A stretch of DNA of 7,350 nucleotides from Chloroflexota bacterium (GTDB taxonomy: Bacteria; Chloroflexota; Dehalococcoidia; Plut-88900): contig JACZVB010000061.1 of the NCBI GenBank assembly GCA_022572865.1, positions 1 through 7,350 on the forward strand, written 5' to 3'. Below the pieces are notes generated by a model. The model ran no database searches, had not been told where the DNA came from, and saw nothing but the letters and a program-made list of their open reading frames with translations. This document shows positions 1 to 6,281 of the stretch, one piece after another (position 1 is the first letter of the stretch; each line of letters begins with the position of its first letter). Both the position numbers and the translations under genes were made by a program.

Positions 1-1
1 C

Positions 2-253
2 AAGAACGCTTTTCGTGGCGTCATGGGCACACGTTTCGCAACACCGAAAATCCCAGGCAACGATAGCGTTCGTAATAAAGAGGTCATCTATGTCGCGGAA
101 TGTTGGGCAATAGCCGCGCTCGTGTTCTGGATATAGCAGATTAGCGACCAGGGGCATTCGTGCAGTAACGATCATCCGATGTTCACGAAATCGTTCGAAG
201 ATTGCGATAAGTTTATTATCCCAATGATCACGTTTGCTGGCATCATCGAAATC
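2..253 (-). CDS. Possible 3'-incomplete ORF running off the left edge, unrecognised
   Basis: A reading frame on the minus strand stays open for 84 codons from just after a TGA (254-256) to the window edge. The translation has a balanced, protein-like composition, with stretches such as IFERFREHRMIVTARMPL and RGYCPTFRDIDDLF, and three cysteines near the edge (CCETC). I do not recognise a family. The first in-frame ATG is at 173-175, codon 27, with no convincing ribosome binding site. The more natural-looking sequence upstream of that ATG suggests either a frameshift or that the upstream TGA interrupts an older gene. The region is about 48% G+C, lower than the rest of the window. A chance open frame is possible; the competing plus-strand frame (from base 2) stops after about 44 codons. 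Confidence 0.25.
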
Positions 254-255
254 TC

Positions 256-804
256 ATGAATTATCGAACTGACCTCAGGACGCTGAGCGCAGGGACCACT
301 CTTATTCTGGCGCTAGCGATTCTGTTGACTGCTTGTCGGGCTGACTCTTCAACTGCCGACATCGACTCGACTGCCACAATTGCAGGGGCACCTGCCATTG
401 TGTCAGCAACTGATCTAAACCCCACGGCAACGCAGAACGACAATGTGCCAATCTCAACGAGCCCGCCCCCTGCACTAACTCCAACCGGAACGCCGACCTT
501 GATACCGGCCACCGCAACCGCTGTGCTCCAGCCGTCGCCAACATCGACCCGCGTTCCTGCGCCATCAGCGCTTCCTACCGTGACCCCCGTGCCGACACCG
601 ACAGAGACACCTGTTTGCCCGGGTGGCCTGGTGGATGACTTTGAAGACCTGAACAACACCAATGAATGGGGCGGCTGGAGCAGTTCCTGGGCCCCGACGT
701 TTTCCGGCAGGGTCTGCGCCGCTACCTGTCGGCGCACCAGTACGGAAACGCCCGTACCGAAGACCTGTGGAGGGCCCTGGACAAGGCATCGGGTCAATCG
801 GTGA
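256..804 (+). CDS. Thr/Pro-rich lipoprotein, 3' part lost at a junction
   Basis: The N-terminus is a lipoprotein signal: Arg4 and Arg8, a hydrophobic stretch at about residues 13-24, then the lipobox L24-T25-A26-C27. This predicts lipid anchoring on the outer face of the membrane. Residues 28 to about 118 form a low-complexity linker rich in Thr, Pro, Ser and Ala. At 121-140 the sequence CPGGLVDDFEDLNNTNEWGG resembles the opening of a CIA30/carbohydrate-binding-type beta-sandwich domain (DDFED followed by GG). From about residue 141 to the stop the translation is Cys/Arg-rich and is simply the M1 aminopeptidase sequence read in the wrong frame. The real protein therefore ends at about base 675 and its functional domain is missing. 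No clear Shine-Dalgarno precedes ATG 256, but the signal peptide supports that start. Its original function is unknown; extracellular binding is a guess. Confidence 0.55.
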   Translation: MNYRTDLRTLSAGTTLILALAILLTACRADSSTADIDSTATIAGAPAIVSATDLNPTATQNDNVPISTSPPPALTPTGTPTLIPATATAVLQPSPTSTRVPAPSALPTVTPVPTPTETPVCPGGLVDDFEDLNNTNEWGGWSSSWAPTFSGRVCAATCRRTSTETPVPKTCGGPWTRHRVNR

Positions 805-2078
805 CCGCCCTGATGGATAGCTGGGTGAAGCAGACCGGCTTCCCGGTGGTCCGGGTGAAGACCCGGCGTCAGGGGCCCGAGGTGCGCCTCGACCTCTCCC
901 AGGAGAGATTTCTCTACGACCACGGCCAGCAGGCAGACGAGGCCCCGACCCTCTGGAAGGTGCCCATCAGGGCCCGCCGGGCGGGGGGCGAGGAGATTGA
1001 GTCTCTTCTCATGGAGGAGCGCCAGGCGTCTATGACACTTGCAGTGGGCGTCTCGAGCGGCGGCGGCGATTGGATCAAGGTCAATGCCGGCCAGACGGGG
1101 TTCTTCAGGGTCGACTATGCCGCCGAAGAGATGGCCAGGTTGCGCTCTGCGGTGGCGTCCCTGGAGCTCCCGCCCACCGACCGGCTGGGCCTTCAGAGCG
1201 ACGCTTTCGCCTTGATGCGCGCCGGCTTTGCCCCGGCGACCGACTTTCTGGAGATGGCCGGGGCCTACAAGCGAGAGGTGGACGCTACGGTGTGGAGCGA
1301 CCTTTCGGCCAACCTCCTGGAGCTGGAGACGTTGCTGGCCGACGAGCCCTTCCTGCCCCAGCTTCACGCATACGGCAGAGAGCTTTACCAGGAGATCGTC
1401 CAAAGAGCGGGCTGGGACCCCGGCCCCGACGAAGGACACCTGGAGGCGCTGCGCAGAGGCACGGTGCTGGGCCAGATGGGCTCATACGGAGATAAAGCGG
1501 TCCTTGATGAGGCGAGGGTTCGGTTCGATGAATATCTGAAGGACCCGGACCGCCTCCGGCCCGACCTTCGGGGCCTGGTGTTTGGACTGGTGGGCCGGGA
1601 GTCTGACAGGGCGACCTATGACGTCCTCTGGGACCTGGAGAATAAGGCCTCCCTCCAGGAGGAGAAGAGACGCCTCCTGGCGGCGTTGGCCCGGCCCAGG
1701 AGTAAGGAGCTGCTGGAAGAGACCCTGGAGCGAGCCCTTTCCAACGAGGTCCGTTCCCAGGACGCGGTGCTGGTCATAGTCCGGGTGGCGGCCAACCGCC
1801 ACGGGAGAGACCTGGCCTGGGAGTTCATCAAGGACCACTGGAAGGAGCTGGACAGGCGTTACGGCAAGGGCGGCTTTATGCTCATGCGTTTGGTGGGCTC
1901 CACCGAGGCCTTCACCACGACGGATAGGGCAGACGAGGTGGAGGAGTTCTTCCAAACCCATCCCGCCCCCTCCGCTCAGCGAACGATCCAGCAGGCCCTG
2001 GAGGCTATACGGTTGAACGCCAAGTGGCTTGAGATGAACCGTGAAGGCCTAGCCGGATGGCTGGCCGCCAGGGGATGA
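666..2078 (+). CDS. M1-family aminopeptidase, C-terminal fragment lacking the catalytic site
   Basis: Full-length M1 (gluzincin) zinc aminopeptidases cleave N-terminal residues from peptides and are typically 840-880 residues. Only the last 470 are here. Residues 3-63 match the end of the catalytic domain (RLEQFLGPDVF, then MDSWVKQTGFPVV). Roughly 63-130 is the beta-sandwich domain. From residue 136 the motif DWIKVNAGQTGFFRVDY opens the helical ERAP1_C-like domain, which runs to the end. Missing are the GAMEN exopeptidase motif, HEXXH-x18-E and the catalytic Tyr, which normally lies about ten residues before LEQFLG. The product cannot be an active peptidase. ATG 666 directly follows an in-frame TGA (663-665) and has no Shine-Dalgarno, so it is probably not a genuine start. 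The body has no internal stops, so the loss is recent or an assembly artefact. It converges on the gene at 2522-3514. Confidence 0.85.
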   Translation: MGRLEQFLGPDVFRQGLRRYLSAHQYGNARTEDLWRALDKASGQSVTALMDSWVKQTGFPVVRVKTRRQGPEVRLDLSQERFLYDHGQQADEAPTLWKVPIRARRAGGEEIESLLMEERQASMTLAVGVSSGGGDWIKVNAGQTGFFRVDYAAEEMARLRSAVASLELPPTDRLGLQSDAFALMRAGFAPATDFLEMAGAYKREVDATVWSDLSANLLELETLLADEPFLPQLHAYGRELYQEIVQRAGWDPGPDEGHLEALRRGTVLGQMGSYGDKAVLDEARVRFDEYLKDPDRLRPDLRGLVFGLVGRESDRATYDVLWDLENKASLQEEKRRLLAALARPRSKELLEETLERALSNEVRSQDAVLVIVRVAANRHGRDLAWEFIKDHWKELDRRYGKGGFMLMRLVGSTEAFTTTDRADEVEEFFQTHPAPSAQRTIQQALEAIRLNAKWLEMNREGLAGWLAARG

Positions 2079-2205
2079 TGGCATGGATTGATCGGGCCAG
2101 CGCCCCAGGCTGGGAGGGGAGACCAAAGTGGGGGAGGAGGTGTGGTGGTCCTAGCACCTGGTAGCCGAAATCAGCGTAACCTTCTGTCGAGTGTCGTCGA
2201 GAGTG

Positions 2206-2246
2206 CAGTCCCGACTTGTCCCGATACTCGGGACTTGTCGGGATTG
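2206..2246. repeat. Imperfect inverted repeat with nested GTCCCGA arms
   Basis: TCCCGAC (2209-2215) pairs with GTCGGGA (2237-2243). Inside it GTCCCGA (2218-2224) pairs with TCGGGAC (2228-2234), with a symmetric TT/TT mismatch between the two segments and a 3-nt loop (TAC). Pairing can extend outward to 2206/2246 through a G-T wobble at 2208/2244. As RNA this is a long hairpin on either strand. No T-tract follows, so it is not a canonical intrinsic terminator. It shares its core with the next palindrome, suggesting one repeat family. Possible roles are a bidirectional terminator, mRNA stabiliser or dispersed REP/MITE-like repeat. Confidence 0.7.
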
Positions 2247-2251
2247 GCAGG

Positions 2252-2279
2252 GGTTTGTCCCGACATGTCGGGACAAACC
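2252..2279. repeat. Perfect 28-nt palindrome
   Basis: The 28 bases are exactly self-complementary, centred on the CATG at 2264-2267, with arms GGTTTGTCCCGACA and its complement. It starts 6 nt after the preceding inverted repeat and reuses the TTGTCCCGA core. A loopless perfect palindrome of this length fits a dyad protein-binding site or a repeat-element end as well as a terminator stem. Nothing nearby identifies a binding protein. Confidence 0.75.
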
Positions 2280-2287
2280 TAATCTCT

Positions 2288-2313
2288 TCCCCCTTCCAGA
2301 AAAGGAAGGGGGA
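2288..2313. terminator. C5/G5 hairpin, possible bidirectional terminator or repeat
   Basis: CCCCCTTCC (2289-2297) and GGAAGGGGG (2304-2312) form a 9-bp stem, extended to 10 bp by T2288/A2313, with a 6-nt loop AGAAAA. It lies about 210 nt after the M1 stop and converges with the redoxin operon. The downstream sequence ATATAGGGGGATGG has no T-run on the plus strand, so factor-independent termination is uncertain. Similar C-run/G-run hairpins occur as dispersed intergenic repeats in many genomes. Confidence 0.5.
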
Positions 2314-2494
2314 TATAGGGGGATGGTTCGGTGGGTGGCACGATCACGGGTGCGTCCCCAATGCTGGGCAGATATTATGACGCGGTTTTCCGCAGTCAAG
2401 TACTAGTTATCAGGTCTGTGGGCTGGCGTGGGCTGGGAGGAAAAGTTAGTGGGGGGATGGCCCTTTCACAAAGAGGCCTGTTCCAGGAGCAACC

Positions 2495-2510
2495 CCCGAG
2501 GGGCCTCGGG
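2495..2510 (-). terminator. Hairpin just after the redoxin operon stop
   Basis: CCCGAG (2495-2500) and CTCGGG (2505-2510) form a GC-rich stem with a 4-nt loop, beginning 11 nt beyond the TGA stop (2522-2524) of the minus-strand lipoprotein gene. Its position fits transcript termination or 3'-end protection for the two-gene operon. The sequence after it on the minus strand is G-rich rather than T-rich, so it is not a textbook intrinsic terminator. Confidence 0.4.
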
Positions 2511-2521
2511 CCTCAGGTTCG

Positions 2522-3514
2522 TCAAAACGTTTCCTGCAGGCCCCTCTCCAGCTCCTCGATGGAGGAGTACCCCTCGTATTTGGATACTATGCGGCCCGAG
2601 CCGTCGATGATGAACACCCACGACTCGTTCAGGTAGCCCTCGATGCCCGTCAGGCCCCAGTCCTTGACCACCTGGGAATACCGCCCCTGGTCCAGGCTCT
2701 CCTGTATCTCCTGGGGATTGTCGTAGACCTCCACGTGAATGAAGTTGGCCTGGCCCTTGTATATCTGCTTGAGTTCCGCCACCGTGTCCACCTGGGGGCC
2801 GCAGGTGGGGCTGGTGCAGAATCCAGGGCTGGACATCACCACTACCAGGGGTGTGCCGTTGCCCAGGGCCTCGGGGATGGTGAGCTGGTACAGATCAGGG
2901 TCGGCCCGGATCCAGCCTGTGATGTCGCTCAAGTCCTGGGCCTCTCCCAGGGTCTTGTTCACCGTCAAGGGAGGCGTAGATCCCACCGCCGGGGTGTAGC
3001 TGGTCTCTCTCACCAATACGGACATGGTGGCCGACGCCAGTACCGTATCACCCTCGGTGAGCTTCGCCTCTAGCTGCCACTGACCCGGGCGATCGAAGGA
3101 CATCTCGGTGACGTAGTTCCCCCTGGTCGCGAAGGGCCACAGGTGGAAAGTCGCCGACGTTGTCTCCTTGACAATCGGGTCGGAGCCGTCCTCGGGCAAG
3201 TAGGAAGATGTCACCGTCACCCGGGGAAGGGTGATTAGGCCGTCTGGGGTCTGCAACAAGAATGCCACGCGGTTCGTGCCCACTCCCAAATCGATGGTTG
3301 CCAGCAGCCCCTCCAGATCCGTTCCCAGTCCCTGGAACAGGGTTGGGGCGCCGCTGTCACCCGCGTCGGAAGGCGTGGCTGTCGCGTCTCCCCCACCGCC
3401 GCAGGCCTGCCATATCAGCAGCCCGAGGGCCAGAGAAGACAGTATTACCAGCCTCGCCTTGCGAGAACGGCCATGGAGATTCTTCTTCACAAAAGTGTCC
3501 ACTGAATCAATCAT
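2522..3514 (-). CDS. Extracytoplasmic lipoprotein with redoxin domain and C-x4-C motif
   Basis: 330 residues. A charged N-terminus (KK 10-11, RSRKAR 16-21) and hydrophobic stretch (about 22-34) lead to Cys38, then GGGG and a Thr/Ser/Ala linker. The lipobox (W-Q-A-C) is non-standard, so anchoring is likely but not certain. Residues 75-170 look like a beta-sandwich of the YtkA/FixH type (GTNRVAFLLQTPDG, then GQWQLEAKL). Residues 196-330 are thioredoxin-fold: strand LVVVMSSPGF, then C233-TSPT-C238-GPQVD, helix 243-252, and a late WVFIIDGSGRIV strand. The C-x4-C replaces the usual CxxC and resembles Sco-like CxxxC copper/thiol sites, so thiol redox or metal delivery outside the cell is inferred. 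It starts 5 nt after the stop of the DipZ-like gene; AGGGA at 3526-3530 is a plausible binding site 11 nt upstream. The two are almost certainly co-transcribed. Confidence 0.85.
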   Translation of the reverse strand: MIDSVDTFVKKNLHGRSRKARLVILSSLALGLLIWQACGGGGDATATPSDAGDSGAPTLFQGLGTDLEGLLATIDLGVGTNRVAFLLQTPDGLITLPRVTVTSSYLPEDGSDPIVKETTSATFHLWPFATRGNYVTEMSFDRPGQWQLEAKLTEGDTVLASATMSVLVRETSYTPAVGSTPPLTVNKTLGEAQDLSDITGWIRADPDLYQLTIPEALGNGTPLVVVMSSPGFCTSPTCGPQVDTVAELKQIYKGQANFIHVEVYDNPQEIQESLDQGRYSQVVKDWGLTGIEGYLNESWVFIIDGSGRIVSKYEGYSSIEELERGLQETF

Positions 3515-3519
3515 ACCGG

Positions 3520-4785
3520 TTATGGTCCCTGGACGTAAGCGCCGAAGGTGAAAGCGAAAACGTTGAAGTCCTGGGAGTTGGAGCTCAGCTTCAACTCGTG
3601 GCCTCCATACGCCGGGAGCTCGAGCAGGCCGTACATTCTGGGCTCATCCACCCTTATCACCGTCATCCCTTCGCCGTTTATCCGCAGGTCTGCGCCCCAC
3701 GCCTCCATCTCCACGGGCTGGCCGTCCAGGGTGATCACCACGTCGTACGGTGCTGCATCTTCGGAAGCGATCACTACATTAACGCTGGTGCCGAAAATCT
3801 TCAAGGCTATGTAGTCGTCCAGGTTCTCGGTTTCCTGGGCGTGCATGATGCTTTCCATGCCGTTGATCCAGGCGCCATGGAGGTATAAAAAGTGATTGGC
3901 ATGGTCGCCGGGGTCCTCGTAAAAGGCCGGGGTCATGGCAGGAACGTAGTAGAACTGGTTGTTTCCATAATAGGGGACTGGGGCCGAGATGTTTCGCTGA
4001 ATGCCCGCGTAGAGCTCACGGGTCTGGGACAGGCTGCTATCGGTTCTATTGACCCCCGGGTCTATCTCGGGCCCCGGGTCCCTGCTGGCGACTATATCGG
4101 AGAGGTCCACCCCTATCTCCTCAAGAAGCTCCCTGATCTGCCTCTCCGTCTCGTCGTAGGCCCCCTCCCCGAAGTGGCGATACCTTATCACACCAGTGGC
4201 GTCTATCAGGTACTTGGCCGGCCAGAAACGGTTGTTGAAGGCCCTCCAGGTCTTCATGTCGTTGTCCTGGGCCATCCTCCACTCGAGCCCGTTCCGGCTG
4301 ACGGCATCTTCTACATTGACCTTCGTCTTCTCGAACTCGAACTCGGGAGTATGCACCCCGACTATGTTGAGGCCCCTATCGTCATATTTTTCGTGCCACT
4401 CCTTGAGGAAGGGGAAGGTTCGGAGGCAGTTAACGCAGGTAAAGGTCCAGAAATCCACCAGCACCACCTGTCCCCTCAGGCTCTCCAGGGTGAAAGGCTC
4501 CGTGTTGATCCAACCTGCGATGCCGGTTAGCTCCGGGGCCAGGCTCCCCACCTCCCCCGGAGTATCGGAGGTGATCTTTTGGACGAGTGGGGGTACAGGT
4601 GTGGATGTTGAAGGCGCCGAAGTCGGGTCGGCTTCCTCTTGGCCAGTGGCTCCCGTGGGTTCCGACACAGGCGTTGAAGTAGATGCAGGAGCCGCGTCCC
4701 TGCTGACCGCCTGGCCGCAGGCGGCCAGCGCCAGAACGGCCCCGATCAGTATCAGCAGTGGGAATAGATGTTTGCGCGTTTTCAT
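3520..4785 (-). CDS. DipZ-type thioredoxin-like lipoprotein
   Basis: 421 residues. Start chosen at 4785 because it gives a perfect lipoprotein signal (MKTRKHLFPLLILIGAVLA, lipobox L20-A21-A22-C23) and has GAGGGG nine bases upstream. The open frame extends to 4965, but the extra residues have no signal or family character. A Thr/Pro/Ser linker (24-66) leads to a TlpA/DipZ thioredoxin domain at about 80-225: VVLVDFWTFTC-V-N-C with C117 and C120, the presumed cis-Pro189 in RFWPAKYLID, then RYRHFGEGAY. Residues about 275-421 match the C-terminal beta-sandwich of DipZ-like proteins (LYLHGAW, DDYIALKIFG, VNVVI, PYDVVITLDG). In DipZ proper these domains are fused to a CcdA-like membrane electron carrier; here a lipid anchor takes that place. 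Expected role: disulfide reduction or exchange outside the membrane, possibly in cytochrome or cofactor maturation. First gene of a two-gene operon. Confidence 0.92.
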   Translation of the reverse strand: MKTRKHLFPLLILIGAVLALAACGQAVSRDAAPASTSTPVSEPTGATGQEEADPTSAPSTSTPVPPLVQKITSDTPGEVGSLAPELTGIAGWINTEPFTLESLRGQVVLVDFWTFTCVNCLRTFPFLKEWHEKYDDRGLNIVGVHTPEFEFEKTKVNVEDAVSRNGLEWRMAQDNDMKTWRAFNNRFWPAKYLIDATGVIRYRHFGEGAYDETERQIRELLEEIGVDLSDIVASRDPGPEIDPGVNRTDSSLSQTRELYAGIQRNISAPVPYYGNNQFYYVPAMTPAFYEDPGDHANHFLYLHGAWINGMESIMHAQETENLDDYIALKIFGTSVNVVIASEDAAPYDVVITLDGQPVEMEAWGADLRINGEGMTVIRVDEPRMYGLLELPAYGGHELKLSSNSQDFNVFAFTFGAYVQGP

Positions 4786-4974
4786 CTCATACGACCCCTC
4801 GATTATGCTTCTTAGATGTATAACGAAGAGGTAAGGGCGCGGGTTGGGTTCCTGGACGGCCGTTGGGAAAAGCACAAATACTTTGACGGCAATGTCCGGG
4901 TGACACCACGGCCAATCACATGAGCTTTGGTAGGCCGGCTCCTTGCGGCCAACATTGGGTGGCAATTGGGACCA
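4786..4974 (-). promoter_or_regulatory. Intergenic region upstream of the redoxin operon
   Basis: This 189-nt gap separates the MEMO gene stop (4975-4977) from the DipZ-like start and should contain the terminator of one unit and the promoter of the next. A weak GGCCG/CGGCC hairpin (4933-4950, 8-nt loop) could be part of the MEMO 3' end. On the minus strand a TATACA near the start resembles a -10 element, but no acceptable -35 sits 16-18 nt before it. I cannot assign a promoter with confidence. Confidence 0.35.
4795..4800 (-). promoter_or_regulatory. Shine-Dalgarno of the DipZ-like gene
   Basis: GAGGGG on the minus strand lies nine bases before the ATG at 4783-4785. Together with the signal peptide it decides this start over the upstream in-frame ATG at 4965. 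Confidence 0.7.
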
Positions 4975-6249
4975 TCAGTTAGGATTTCGCCACACCACCC
5001 CGGCAATGGACACCAGAGACCCGCCCATCTCGTCGGCGGGGCACTGGTCATAGCCCGTCACCTCTCCAATGACCTGGGAGCCGATCAGCTTCAGGGCCAG
5101 GTAGATGGGCGTGAGGCCGCAGACCCGGCGGCGGTCCCCCTCCAGCTTGAGGCCGCGCAAAAAACCTTCCGCATCGCCGCTGCAGATCGCGGCCAAGGAC
5201 TCCTGGTCTGCGGCCCCCAGGCTGGCCCTGTCGAGCTGGGTCCAGGGCTCGGGGTCGCCGAAGGCGGGGCCGACGTGGGCCAGGTCTCCGGCCGCTACTA
5301 CCAGGGTCTTTCTGGCCTGTATCGCTCCCCTCAACGTGTCGATCAGATGTCGAAACCCCGGATGGTCTTCGGGGGACTCATCTCCCTGGATGAATTGGCC
5401 CATGTTTCCGCACAGCACCGGCAGCAGTTTAGGCATCTGACTGGGGGTGACGCTTCCCCCCCTGGCCCGGCGAAGCGAGTAGTGAAGCCATACAGCGGCC
5501 AGCTCTATGGAATGCTCCCGGATGTGGTGCACCTCTTCTTCCAGGGCCGCCTCCTCGCCCAGCCCTCCAATCAGCTCTTCCACCAGGTCCAGGTCCGTGG
5601 GTAGCGGGCCCCAGGGCGTGGCGTAGCTCTGGCGGGTCAGGGTGATGTGCCCATCCCCGCCGGCGTGGTCGGTCCCCAGAAGGATGACCAGGTCACAATC
5701 TTCCAGTGCGGCGTCCATGCCTTGCCAGGTCCTGGCGTAGACCCGGTGGCCCCGATGATAATCGATGTGGGGGCTCAGCAGACCTAGTATCGAGCTGGCC
5801 TCATCCTGGCCTGGGGAAGTCTCGGGTGGGAGATCGGCGCAGTAACTGGACAAGGTTTCCTCTAGCTCTACGGGATCTGCCGGATAGCCGGTCCCGGCCA
5901 GGGCCAACGGCCTGTGGGGTGCGTTTCGATAATGGTCCAGGGCCTGGGCCCGGGCCTCCTGGTAGCGGGGGCCCTCCAGGAGGAGAGCGTCGTCCAGCTC
6001 CTGGAGGAGGGAGTTGACCTGGTCCTGGGACAGGGTGAGGCCGTGGAGCAGCATCACAACAATGCGAAGGGCCGCCTGGTCCCGGGTCCCGTCGCAGAGG
6101 CTCAAGAGGGGGCTGAGTTGCACCGGCACCAGCAACTCCTTACCAGAGAGAACCAAGGGGTCTCGAAGGTGAAGATATCTCTGCCCGTCTTGTTGGACCA
6201 GCTTGACGTCCAGGGGCCTCAGCTTAGGATGGGTTAAGGCGGTTTCCAT
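4975..6249 (-). CDS. amrB: MEMO-family protein (AmmeMemoRadiSam protein B) with N-terminal PqqD-like extension
   Basis: 424 residues. Start at 6249 (METALTHPKLRPLDV) matches the usual beginning of this subgroup; the frame upstream to 6447 overlaps the preceding gene and lacks protein character. No strong Shine-Dalgarno is visible, so coupling to the upstream gene is possible. Residues about 8-98 (RPLDV to LLLEGPRY, with DGQRYLHLRDP, LSPLLSLCDGTRD and a final LDDALLLEGPRY) look like a PqqD/winged-helix fold. Residues 115-424 are the MEMO domain: LLSPHIDYHRG (H161), LLGTDHAGG (H195), REHSIEL (E245, H246), AAGDLAHVGP, and RRVCGLTP (C377). H161, H195 and C377 correspond by position to the His/His/Cys iron ligands of human MEMO1. 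Family members are linked to non-haem iron or radical-SAM partners, but neither AMMECR1 nor a radical-SAM gene is in this window. The exact reaction is unknown. Confidence 0.88.
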   Translation of the reverse strand: METALTHPKLRPLDVKLVQQDGQRYLHLRDPLVLSGKELLVPVQLSPLLSLCDGTRDQAALRIVVMLLHGLTLSQDQVNSLLQELDDALLLEGPRYQEARAQALDHYRNAPHRPLALAGTGYPADPVELEETLSSYCADLPPETSPGQDEASSILGLLSPHIDYHRGHRVYARTWQGMDAALEDCDLVILLGTDHAGGDGHITLTRQSYATPWGPLPTDLDLVEELIGGLGEEAALEEEVHHIREHSIELAAVWLHYSLRRARGGSVTPSQMPKLLPVLCGNMGQFIQGDESPEDHPGFRHLIDTLRGAIQARKTLVVAAGDLAHVGPAFGDPEPWTQLDRASLGAADQESLAAICSGDAEGFLRGLKLEGDRRRVCGLTPIYLALKLIGSQVIGEVTGYDQCPADEMGGSLVSIAGVVWRNPN

Positions 6250-6281
6250 GGGGCTGTTCGGCTCGTTGTGGGTTTGCCCTT

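Larger units (their letters stand above)
2079..2521. other. Convergent intergenic region with a hairpin cluster
   Basis: No convincing gene lies between the M1 fragment stop (2078) and the stop of the minus-strand redoxin gene (2522). Short open frames here have no start signals and no recognisable protein character. Structure is concentrated at 2206-2313 (three inverted repeats, listed separately) and at 2495-2510. I see nothing in 2079-2200 or 2314-2490 beyond a short tandem GTGGGCTGG repeat near 2416-2437. Confidence 0.7.

Noticed and set aside
261..1439. Long minus-strand frame (392 codons) spanning the lipoprotein and M1 fragment
   Set aside because: It is antisense to two recognisable proteins and crosses the junction. 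It has no motif or ribosome binding site, and its openness follows from strong G/C third-position bias on the plus strand.
2206..2327. CRISPR-like array
   Set aside because: The repeats are inverted, not direct, and there are no regularly sized unique spacers or cas genes.
2088..2636. Short plus- and minus-strand open frames in the convergent gap
   Set aside because: They run through the palindromes and into the redoxin gene, without start signals or protein-like composition.
3262..4530. Plus-strand frames opposite the DipZ-like gene (3262-3888, 3892-4530)
   Set aside because: They are shadows of a confidently identified minus-strand gene and have no family character.
4786..4965. Sixty-residue upstream extension of the DipZ-like protein
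   Set aside because: It would bury the lipoprotein signal and ignore the GAGGGG site next to ATG 4785.
4927..5604. Plus-strand frame of 225 codons opposite MEMO
   Set aside because: It is antisense to the MEMO core with its His/His/Cys sites, and there is no start signal or recognisable domain.
5973..6007. Perfect 10-bp inverted repeat CCTCCAGGAG/CTCCTGGAGG
   Set aside because: It lies inside the MEMO coding region over Leu/Glu/Gln codons (LLQELDDALLLEG), where repeated CTG/GAG codons produce such pairs by chance.
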